Origin: Bog-366 sp964501985
GTDB taxonomy: Bacteria > Acidobacteriota > Terriglobia > UBA7540
Direction: 5' to 3'
Length of the DNA: 5,435 bases
NCBI GenBank assembly: GCA_964501985.1
Contig: CAZCVY010000368.1
Span: forward strand, 1-5,435
Shown: positions 1 through 5,435 of the stretch, one piece after another
Layout: each line of letters opens with the position of its first letter
Position numbering within the stretch: position 1 is the first letter of the stretch
The notes under the pieces: generated by a model
What the model was told of the DNA's origin: nothing
Databases searched by the model: none
The model's input: only the letters and a program-made list of their open reading frames with translations
Program-made: the position numbers and the translations under genes

Positions 1-689
1 AGTCGGTGCAATATTTTGAGGACACCAACCAGGACGCCAAGTTGATGGATGCCACCTTCAACCAGGCCTATACCCTGATGACCTCGGCCAAGGCGCGCGA
101 GGCTTTTGAGCTGACGCAAGAGCCGGAGGAGATGCGCAAGCGCTATGGGATGACGCGCGTGGGCCAGGGCTGCCTGCTCGCGCGCCGTCTGGTGGAGCGG
201 GGCGTGCGCTTTGTTACCGTCAACATGTTTGAAACGGTTTTCAACGACATCACCTGGGACATTCACGGTTCCGCTCCCTTCAGCCCCATTCAATGTTATA
301 GCGACCTGGTCGGGCCGATGTTCGACAACGCCTACAGCTCGCTGCTGGAAGATTTGAGCGAACGAGGCCTGCTGGACACCACGCTGGTGGTGGCCACCGG
401 GGAGTTCGGCCGCACGCCGAGAATCAATCCTGCGGGAGGCCGCGACCATTGGCCGCAATGCTGGACCGTTGTCTTCGCCGGCGGCGGAATCAAGGGGGGC
501 CAGATTGTGGGCTCGTCGGACTCGATCGGCGGCGCGCCCAAGGATCGCCCGGTCATGCCGGCGCATGTGGCAGCCACCGTGTACAAGTGTCTTGGAATTC
601 CCATCGATACCGAGCTCAAGACTCCGCAAGGCCGCGTCGTCCGCCTAGTGGACCACGGGTTTGATCCGATCGATGAACTGCTGGTGTGA
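1..689 (+). CDS. DUF1501 family protein, C-terminal part (5' truncated by window edge)
   Basis: This is the C-terminal 229 residues of a DUF1501 protein. The frame is open to the left edge (first full codon at 3), so the GTG at 6 is not a real start and about half of the usual 400-480 residue family length is missing. Visible family signatures are WDIHG (255-269), TGEFGRTP (396-419) and GRDHWP (438-455), followed by a Gly-rich FAGGGIKGG strand. The end is the typical HVAATVYKCLGIP block and a DHG-containing tail. DUF1501 belongs to the alkaline phosphatase/sulfatase-like fold superfamily, and members usually carry a Tat or Sec signal, which would lie outside this window. Enzymatic activity is not established. 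The next gene, 145 bp downstream on the same strand, is a DUF1549/DUF1553 protein, the usual genomic partner, so the two probably act together in the periplasm or at the cell surface. Family assignment is confident; function is unknown. Confidence 0.93.
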   Translation, partial: SVQYFEDTNQDAKLMDATFNQAYTLMTSAKAREAFELTQEPEEMRKRYGMTRVGQGCLLARRLVERGVRFVTVNMFETVFNDITWDIHGSAPFSPIQCYSDLVGPMFDNAYSSLLEDLSERGLLDTTLVVATGEFGRTPRINPAGGRDHWPQCWTVVFAGGGIKGGQIVGSSDSIGGAPKDRPVMPAHVAATVYKCLGIPIDTELKTPQGRVVRLVDHGFDPIDELLV

Positions 690-694
690 AAGAA

Positions 695-801
695 CAAGTG
701 ACGAGTGACTGGCAATCGAAACTGGAAATTGGAAACTAGAAATTTGAACATTGCCGTGATTTTTGTGATTCGAGTCTCGATTCTTGGCATCTCGTCACTT
801 G
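695..801. repeat. Perfect 11-bp inverted repeat bracketing the first spacer
   Basis: CAAGTGACGAG at 695-705 is the exact reverse complement of CTCGTCACTTG at 791-801, with 85 nt between the arms. The left arm belongs to two heptamers AAGTGAC GAGTGAC (696-709), which start 6 nt after the stop of the DUF1501 gene. The right arm belongs to four heptamers GTCACTT GACACTT GTCACCC GCCACTT (794-821), which end 13 nt before ATG 835. The RNA between the genes could form a long-range stem, but the loop is large and there is no U tract, so it is not a standard terminator. Confidence 0.75.
718..752. repeat. Heptamer array, unit GAAANTN, five copies
   Basis: Five consecutive 7-bp units read GAAACTG, GAAATTG, GAAACTA, GAAATTT and GAACATT. 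It is AT-rich and lies between the two arms of the flanking inverted repeat. It is not coding: it falls after the stop of the DUF1501 gene and before the supported start of the next gene. Confidence 0.75.
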
Positions 802-825
802 ACACTTGTCACCCGCCACTTTCTT

Positions 826-829
826 GAGG
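826..829 (+). promoter_or_regulatory. Ribosome binding site of the DUF1549/DUF1553 gene
   Basis: GAGG ends 5 nt before ATG 835. It fixes the start there rather than at the in-frame TTG 784, which has no purine-rich stretch in front of it. A GTG at 832 directly precedes the ATG but would be only 2 nt from the site. Confidence 0.6.
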
Positions 830-834
830 CCGTG

Positions 835-3474
835 ATGCATTGTTGTCGTTTTCGGCTCGCCGCGTTCTTCGTTCTTGCGTTCGCGATGTTTTATCCGGGT
901 TCTGGTTCGAACGGGCAACAGCCAGCCAATTCCCCTTCACCGCAGATGCAGAAGGAGGCTCCTTACCACACCGGCGGTGAATACAAGCCCGAATCGACGG
1001 TAGCAAATAAAACTCCCACGGCGCCGGTCGCCGCTCACAACGCTTATCCCGCAGTTCCCCTAGCCAAAATCGAAATTCTTCCGGCTGCTATTACCATCTC
1101 CGGATCGCATTACGATCAGCGCCTTGTGGTGGAAGGAACCTACACCGATGGCCACCAGGAAGACTTGACCTCCCAAGCGACCTTTACCATTTCGAACCCT
1201 AAGGTCGCGCGCATCACCAATGACTTTGGGGTCGCTCAGGGCGACGGCCAAGCGGCCATCGTTGCCACCGTACACGGTCACCGCGCGAGCGTTCCCATGC
1301 AGGTCGAGAATTTCACTGCGCCGGCAGGGTGGAGCTTCCGCAACGACGTCCAGCCGGTGTTGACGAAGATGGGATGTAATTCCGGCCCCTGTCATGGCGC
1401 CGCAGCAGGGAAGAACGGCTTCAAGCTGACGTTGCGCGGGTACGATGCAGAAACCGATTATCTAACTTTGACTCATCAAGCCCTCGCTCGACGCACCGAG
1501 CGCATCGAGCCCGCGAAAAGTCTGATCCTGCTGAAGCCAACTCTTACCATCCCGCATGGCGGCGGCAAACGCTTCGCCGTCGACTCACCCGAGTATCAGG
1601 TCATTTCCGGCTGGATTGCTCAGGGCATGCCGGCCCCCCAGGAATCCGACGCGCGCGTGACCGGGATTGAAGTTTTCCCTCCGGAGGCTTCCCTGCGGCC
1701 CGCAGCCGAGCAGCAACTCATCGTGACGGCAACGTTCTCCGATGGCCGCAAGGAAGACGTAACCCGCTGGGCTAAGTACGACAGCGGTAACGAGGGCGTG
1801 GCGACCGTCGACAATTATGGCCACGTGACCATGCACAGTTTTGGCGAAGCGCCAGTGACGGTGTGGTACCAAAGCCATGTCACCTTTTCCCGCTTGCGGA
1901 TTCCTTTCCCCTACCAGTTGGAGGAGGCGGTCTTCAAGCGGGCGCCCGAGCACAATTACATCGATCGCGACATGCTGCGCCACCTCGAGGTCTTGCACAT
2001 TCCGCCTTCGCCTCCTGCCGGCGATACGGAATTTATCCGTCGCGCTTACCTGGATGCCGCGGGAATTTTGCCGAGCCCTGCGGAGGTTAATCAATTTCTC
2101 AAAGACACCGGAACTGACAAGCGTGAGCGGCTCATCGACGCCATTATGAAGCGCCCGGAGTTCGTGGATTATTGGGCGTACAAGTGGTCGGACCTTTTGT
2201 TGGTCTCGAGCAACCATCTCTCCAACGAAGAGATGTGGAGCTACTACGATTGGATCCACGACAGCGTCGCCAGCAATAAGGCGTGGGATAAGTTCGTTTA
2301 CCAAATTGTGACCGCAACGGGCAACACCGTGGAGAATGGCGCGGCCAATTACTGGGTCGTCCATCGCGATCCGCTGGACACTACGGAAAACATGGCGCAG
2401 GCGTTCCTGGGAATTACCATAACCTGCGCGCATTGCCACAATCACCCGCTGGCCAAGTGGACGCAAAAAGACTACTACGGCATGGCCAATCTATTCGCCC
2501 GCGTGCGGCTGAAGACTTATGCCTCGGAAAGTTCGCGCCCGGGCGTAGGAACGATTCTCAATAACGTCACCGTGTACTCGGCGCCCACGGGAGAGTTCAC
2601 TGACGACCGCTTCATGACGGTTCTGCCGCCCAAACCGCTGGACGCCGGGGCGCTTCCGGAAGACACCCCCGGAGACACCCGGGTGTACTTTGCCAAGTGG
2701 CTCACTTCGCCACAGAATCCCTACTTTGCGCGCAACATCGTCAACCGCATTTGGCGCAACTTTATGGGGCGGGGACTCGTCGAGTCCGTCGAAGATCTAC
2801 GCGATACCAATCCCGCCACGAATGACGCGTTGTTGAACGATTTGGTGAAGGACTTTGTCGCGCATCAGTTTGACGTTGACTATCTGGTTCGAACCATCAT
2901 GCAATCGGCCACCTACCAGGCTTCCTCGACTCCGCTCAAGGAAAATGCCGACGACGACAAGTTCGGATCGCACTACGTCATCAAGCGCTTGCCCGCGGAA
3001 GTATTGCTGGACGCTTATTCCCAGGTCACTAAGACGCCGGAAAACTTCGAGGGCTACCCCGCCGGAACCCGCGCCCTGCAATTGCCCGACTCGGCCGTTG
3101 GTTCTTACTTTCTCTCCGCGTTTGGCCGGCCCGTGCGCGCCCAAACGCGCGAGAGCGAGCGCACCTCGGTGCCCACCGTCACTCAGGCGCTGCATATCTT
3201 CAACGGCGACACGCTGAACAACAAGCTGCGCGCGCCCGAGAATTCGATTGAGATGCTCGTGAAGCTCGGCTTCACCGACGATCAAATTGTGGATTACCTC
3301 TATCTCGCCTCCTTCAGCCGCCACCCCCGCGACAATGAGCGCAAGGCCTTGGCTGACGCGCTGGCGTCGGCCGAAAAGCAGAGTGGTCAGCCTGCAACCG
3401 ATTCCCGCCGCGCCGCCCTGAACGACTTGGCCTGGGCCATGCTGACGAGTGAGGAGTTTATGTTTAACCACTAA
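835..3474 (+). CDS. Exported Big_2 / cytochrome c-like / DUF1549 / DUF1553 multi-domain protein
   Basis: The protein is 879 aa. The ATG at 835 was chosen because a GAGG lies 5 nt upstream and it starts a clean signal peptide: a basic stretch with CRFR, then a hydrophobic core to about residue 24. An in-frame TTG at 784 would add 17 residues translated from a tandem repeat and is unlikely. Domains in order: Big_2 Ig-like (about 76-160); PSCyt1-like cytochrome segment (about 166-268) with a CX4CH heme motif (C181, C186, H187); second Big_2 (about 275-358); DUF1549/PSCyt2 (about 375-560) with a CAHCH heme motif (C531, C534, H535) followed by NHP; DUF1553/PSD1 (about 613-879) ending in the typical LTSEEFMFNH. 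Length and order match the large planctomycete-type cytochrome proteins. It is probably a periplasmic or surface-bound di-heme protein working with DUF1501. The Ig-like domains suggest binding to a polymer or partner, which is inference. No frameshift is seen. Confidence 0.93.
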   Translation: MHCCRFRLAAFFVLAFAMFYPGSGSNGQQPANSPSPQMQKEAPYHTGGEYKPESTVANKTPTAPVAAHNAYPAVPLAKIEILPAAITISGSHYDQRLVVEGTYTDGHQEDLTSQATFTISNPKVARITNDFGVAQGDGQAAIVATVHGHRASVPMQVENFTAPAGWSFRNDVQPVLTKMGCNSGPCHGAAAGKNGFKLTLRGYDAETDYLTLTHQALARRTERIEPAKSLILLKPTLTIPHGGGKRFAVDSPEYQVISGWIAQGMPAPQESDARVTGIEVFPPEASLRPAAEQQLIVTATFSDGRKEDVTRWAKYDSGNEGVATVDNYGHVTMHSFGEAPVTVWYQSHVTFSRLRIPFPYQLEEAVFKRAPEHNYIDRDMLRHLEVLHIPPSPPAGDTEFIRRAYLDAAGILPSPAEVNQFLKDTGTDKRERLIDAIMKRPEFVDYWAYKWSDLLLVSSNHLSNEEMWSYYDWIHDSVASNKAWDKFVYQIVTATGNTVENGAANYWVVHRDPLDTTENMAQAFLGITITCAHCHNHPLAKWTQKDYYGMANLFARVRLKTYASESSRPGVGTILNNVTVYSAPTGEFTDDRFMTVLPPKPLDAGALPEDTPGDTRVYFAKWLTSPQNPYFARNIVNRIWRNFMGRGLVESVEDLRDTNPATNDALLNDLVKDFVAHQFDVDYLVRTIMQSATYQASSTPLKENADDDKFGSHYVIKRLPAEVLLDAYSQVTKTPENFEGYPAGTRALQLPDSAVGSYFLSAFGRPVRAQTRESERTSVPTVTQALHIFNGDTLNNKLRAPENSIEMLVKLGFTDDQIVDYLYLASFSRHPRDNERKALADALASAEKQSGQPATDSRRAALNDLAWAMLTSEEFMFNH

Positions 3475-3481
3475 GGACGGA

Positions 3482-3551
3482 ATACGGGAGACGGGACACG
3501 GGAAACGGGAAACGGCATGCGAGGAGCGAGATGCGGGTTAGGGCAACGGGA
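3482..3551 (+). repeat. Heptamer array, unit ANACGGG, with a G-quadruplex pattern
   Basis: Units ATACGGG, AGACGGG, ACACGGG, AAACGGG and AAACGGC (3482-3516) are followed in the same 7-bp phase by degenerate units ATGCGAG, GAGCGAG, ATGCGGG, TTAGGGC and AACGGGA. GGG tracts at 3486, 3493, 3500 and 3507 are separated by exactly 4 nt (AGAC, ACAC, AAAC), which satisfies the canonical G3N1-7 quadruplex pattern over 3486-3509. The first tract begins 11 nt after the stop codon of the DUF1549/DUF1553 gene, on the mRNA-sense strand. Confidence 0.8.
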
Positions 3552-3590
3552 CCTGGCTAGCAGAATCCGCACTTCGGGGGACGCGTTGCA

Positions 3591-3618
3591 GAATTGGGAT
3601 TTGAGAATTGGGATTTGA
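3591..3618. repeat. Perfect 14-bp tandem duplication (two heptamers, twice)
   Basis: GAATTGGGATTTGA occurs at 3591-3604 and again at 3605-3618 without a mismatch. Each 14-mer splits into two related 7-bp units, GAATTGG and GATTTGA. Its first 24 bases match 3668-3691 in the next array at 20 of 24 positions, and all four differences are transitions. Confidence 0.85.
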
Positions 3619-3664
3619 ACACCAGGGCGTGTAAATATTGATTCGTGGTGCTGGGACCCCATTC

Positions 3665-3720
3665 CAGAAATCGGGATTCGAGAATCGGGATGCAGAAACC
3701 GGGAAACGGGAATCGCGATT
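3665..3720. repeat. Heptamer array, consensus CGGGAAT, eight units
   Basis: Eight units keep one 7-bp phase: CAGAAAT, CGGGATT, CGAGAAT, CGGGATG, CAGAAAC, CGGGAAA, CGGGAAT, CGCGATT. The GGG tracts here are mostly 11 nt apart, so the canonical quadruplex pattern is not met. The array ends in a palindrome. Confidence 0.75.
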
Positions 3721-3721
3721 C
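3710..3721. repeat. 12-bp perfect palindrome GAATCGCGATTC
   Basis: GAATCGCGATTC is self-complementary over all 12 bases and marks the right end of the CGGGAAT array. It could be a dimeric protein binding site or simply arise from the last two heptamers. It lies about 250 bp before the preferred start of the cytochrome-WD40 gene. Confidence 0.55.
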
Positions 3722-3783
3722 ACATCGCCTGATGCGGCTGTCGGAAACTGGACTTAAAGGACGCGCTGTGCAGGCGCAGCAGT

Positions 3784-3811
3784 CTTGAATTTTGAATCTT
3801 GAATTTTGAAT
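3784..3811. repeat. Heptamer array, unit YTTGAAT, four copies, overlapping a candidate ATG
   Basis: CTTGAAT and TTTGAAT alternate perfectly twice (3784-3811), giving a 14-bp duplication. The last two bases of the final unit are the A and T of the ATG at 3810. This makes that ATG suspect as a true start of the downstream gene. Confidence 0.8.
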
Positions 3812-3954
3812 GTTCTGTCGGGTTCTCGCTGCTAACATGCCCTTCCAAAACACACGAACCGCGAAGCTCACAACAACGGCCAAAGGACTAAGAGAACTGA
3901 ACAGCGGCTCACGAAGTCCAGCGCGGGGTGCCTGCTTTTTTTGCGGGTCTCAAC

Positions 3955-3960
3955 CGGGGA
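3955..3960 (+). promoter_or_regulatory. Possible ribosome binding site of the cytochrome-WD40 gene
   Basis: GGGGAG ends 8 nt before GTG 3969. Neither ATG 3810 nor ATG 3837 has a comparable purine-rich stretch upstream (3810 is preceded by TTGAAT repeats). This supports the shorter start together with signal peptide shape; it is a weak four-base GGAG match on its own. Confidence 0.4.
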
Positions 3961-3968
3961 GCTTGTTT

Positions 3969-5366
3969 GTGCCTCGATGCATCGGTATCGCCCTCGTCGC
4001 CCTGGTTGCGGCAGCGATAGGTTTTGAATCGCTCATAGGTATCACCGTCCGCGCTGATTCCACACCCAATTTCAACTCTCAGGTCGCCCCCATCCTGCAA
4101 AAGAATTGCCTGGCGTGTCATTCCAGCGCCGCGAAGATGGGAGGGCTTGTCCTGGAGAGTTACGACGCTTTGATGAAGGGTGGTGCGCACGGCGCGGTCA
4201 TCGTTCGGGGTAAAGCCGACCAAAGCCGAATGATTCTGATGCTCGAAGGGAAAGTTCAACCGCGCATGCCGTTTGGCGGCGACCCCTTGCCGGCCGCCGA
4301 CATTGCGACGCTAAACGCGTGGGTCGCAAGCGGCGCGCTCGGACCCCCTCCCGGCGAGGCTTCGAAGGCGCTCGCGCCACTTGCGTTACCAGACCTTAAG
4401 CCGCAGGTTTCCGTGGTTTCTCCCGTGGCTTCCGTGAAGTTTTCACCTGATGGCAAGTTGCTCGCGGTGGGTGGCTATCAGGAGGTGCGCATTCTCGACG
4501 CGGAAAGCGGCAAGCCGCTCGCGACGCTTTCGGGCCATGCTGACTATGTGCGCTCCCTCGCTTTCAGCCCCGATGGGAAACTCCTCGCGGCGGCGGGTGG
4601 GCCGCCCCAGCGCGGCGGCGAAATCAAGATTTGGGATGTGAACTCACGGCAACTGCTCAAAACTTTGACTGGCCACAGAGATTGTATTTATTCCGTCGCA
4701 TGGAGTCCTGACGGGAAGCTTCTGGCCTCGGGCAGCTACGACAAGATGGTGAAGTTGTGGGACGTCGCCACGGGCCGGGAAGTGAAAAACCTTCAGGATC
4801 ACATTGACGCGGTTTTTGCCGTTGCTTTCAGCTCTGATGGAAAGCATTTGGCGTCGGGCTCGCAGGACCGCAGCGTAAAGATTTGGGATGTCGCTTCCGG
4901 CCAGCGCCTCTATACGCTGGGCGACGCTTCGGACGGCCTTACCAGCATCGCCTACGCGCCATCAGGAAAGCAGATTGCGGCTGCCGGATACGACAAAACC
5001 ATCTACGTTTGGGAAGTGGGCGACACCGATGGCCGTCTGCTGCGTTCCTTGATCGCCGACGAGGACAGCATTCTGGCGCTCGCATGGACGCCGGATGAAA
5101 AGATGCTGATTACCAGTTCGTCCGATGGATCGATCCGCCTCCGCGACGCGGCGACGCTCGACCCAGTGGGGATCATCGCGCACCAGCCGGATTGGGTGGA
5201 GGCTCTCGGCATCAGTCCCGACGGAACGCGGCTCGCCGCAGGCCGCTTTAACGGTACGCTGAGCATGTATGACATTAAATCTTTGAAGGAAGTCATGGGG
5301 CCGTGGGTGGCGTTTGAATCTCATGGACCGCAAGAGAAGGCGCCACAGCAGACCGCCAGCAGGTAG
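3969..5366 (+). CDS. Exported PSCyt1-type cytochrome c fused to a seven-bladed WD40 propeller
   Basis: The protein is 465 aa from GTG 3969, giving a compact signal peptide (basic PRC, hydrophobic 5-27, cleavage near VRA-DS). GGAG lies 8 nt upstream. An ATG at 3810 (518 aa) or 3837 would place about 50 or more polar, basic residues before the hydrophobic core, and the 3810 ATG sits in a tandem repeat, so both are less likely, though automated callers may prefer 3810. Residues 33-125 form a PSCyt1-like cytochrome c domain with CLACH (C47, C50, H51) and a likely axial Met in RMPFGG (M100). Then come seven WD40 blades at about 153-180, 188-224, 233-266, 275-308, 317-350, 360-394 and 402-437, many with SPDGKLLA and IWDV signatures, enough for a closed propeller. 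The cytochrome probably attaches heme in the periplasm while the propeller binds a partner, possibly the protein encoded upstream. The short tail is hydrophilic. The electron donor and acceptor are unknown. Confidence 0.9.
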   Translation: MPRCIGIALVALVAAAIGFESLIGITVRADSTPNFNSQVAPILQKNCLACHSSAAKMGGLVLESYDALMKGGAHGAVIVRGKADQSRMILMLEGKVQPRMPFGGDPLPAADIATLNAWVASGALGPPPGEASKALAPLALPDLKPQVSVVSPVASVKFSPDGKLLAVGGYQEVRILDAESGKPLATLSGHADYVRSLAFSPDGKLLAAAGGPPQRGGEIKIWDVNSRQLLKTLTGHRDCIYSVAWSPDGKLLASGSYDKMVKLWDVATGREVKNLQDHIDAVFAVAFSSDGKHLASGSQDRSVKIWDVASGQRLYTLGDASDGLTSIAYAPSGKQIAAAGYDKTIYVWEVGDTDGRLLRSLIADEDSILALAWTPDEKMLITSSSDGSIRLRDAATLDPVGIIAHQPDWVEALGISPDGTRLAAGRFNGTLSMYDIKSLKEVMGPWVAFESHGPQEKAPQQTASR

Positions 5367-5373
5367 CGGACAC

Positions 5374-5435
<62 letters not shown>

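Larger units (their letters stand above)
3475..3968. other. Long spacer made largely of 7-bp-periodic repeats; no supported gene
   Basis: The spacer between the second and third genes is 494 bp with the preferred start, or 335 bp if ATG 3810 is used. It holds four separate heptamer arrays (3482-3551, 3591-3618, 3665-3720, 3784-3811) joined by short non-repetitive stretches, and a 12-bp palindrome at 3710-3721. From 3812 to 3968 nothing recognisable is seen apart from the possible ribosome binding site. Open frames on the minus strand exist here only because the repeats lack stop codons in some frames. No convincing promoter or intrinsic terminator was found. Confidence 0.7.

Noticed and set aside
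770..780. TCGAG T CTCGA inverted repeat as a terminator hairpin
   Set aside because: The single-base loop is too short for a stable hairpin as written and no U tract follows.
799..804. TTGACA resembling a sigma-70 -35 box before the second gene
   Set aside because: It is produced by two adjoining heptamers, and no TATAAT-like sequence lies 16-18 bp downstream (TCTTGA is found there).
784..834. In-frame TTG start adding 17 residues to the DUF1549/DUF1553 protein
   Set aside because: The added residues are translated from the GTCACTT heptamers, there is no ribosome binding site before 784, and ATG 835 has both GAGG and a proper signal peptide.
690..834. CRISPR-like array
   Set aside because: Units are 7 bp, directly adjacent, with no unique spacers of 25-40 bp and no cas genes nearby.
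1585..2466. Minus-strand open frame of 293 codons inside the large gene
   Set aside because: It lies fully antisense to well-conserved DUF1549 coding sequence and resembles no known family; it is a high-GC shadow frame.
3557..3883. Minus-strand open frame of 108 codons in the spacer
   Set aside because: It is a translation of the heptamer arrays (21-nt, 7-residue periodicity) with no recognisable domain. Overlapping open frames in other phases show that this is a repeat artefact.

Overview
The window looks like a fragment of a free-living Gram-negative bacterial chromosome, most probably Acidobacteriota, with Verrucomicrobiota or Planctomycetota as alternatives. The evidence is gene content. 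A DUF1501 protein, a large exported DUF1549/DUF1553 multi-domain cytochrome with bacterial Ig-like (Big_2) domains, and an exported cytochrome c fused to a WD40 propeller form a set typical of those phyla. The phylum call is an inference from family knowledge, not from a search.

Layout: all three genes lie on the + strand. Positions 1-689 hold the C-terminal half of a DUF1501 protein whose start lies left of the window. Positions 835-3474 hold the complete Big_2 / PSCyt1-like / Big_2 / DUF1549 / DUF1553 protein (879 aa). Positions 3969-5366 hold an exported PSCyt1-type cytochrome c with a seven-bladed WD40 propeller (465 aa; an ATG start at 3810 is possible but less convincing). DUF1501 and DUF1549/DUF1553 proteins commonly occur as neighbours. 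The whole set probably acts outside the cytoplasm as a heme-containing complex, with the propeller as a possible docking surface, but no substrate or reaction can be read from the sequence.

The unusual part is the non-coding DNA. All three spacers are built largely from short tandem arrays with a strict 7-bp period. The heptamers differ between arrays (for example AAGTGAC, GAAANTN, ANACGGG, CGGGAAT, YTTGAAT, GGGATAC). One array starts within 6 to 11 nt of each of the three stop codons. The arrays after the second and third genes have GGG tracts spaced by exactly 4 nt, so they fit the canonical G-quadruplex pattern on the mRNA-sense strand. The array after the first gene pairs with an inverted copy just upstream of the next start codon. 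The window ends inside the (GGGATAC)n array.

No tRNA, rRNA, CRISPR array, insertion sequence, convincing sigma-70 promoter or classical hairpin-plus-U-tract terminator was seen.
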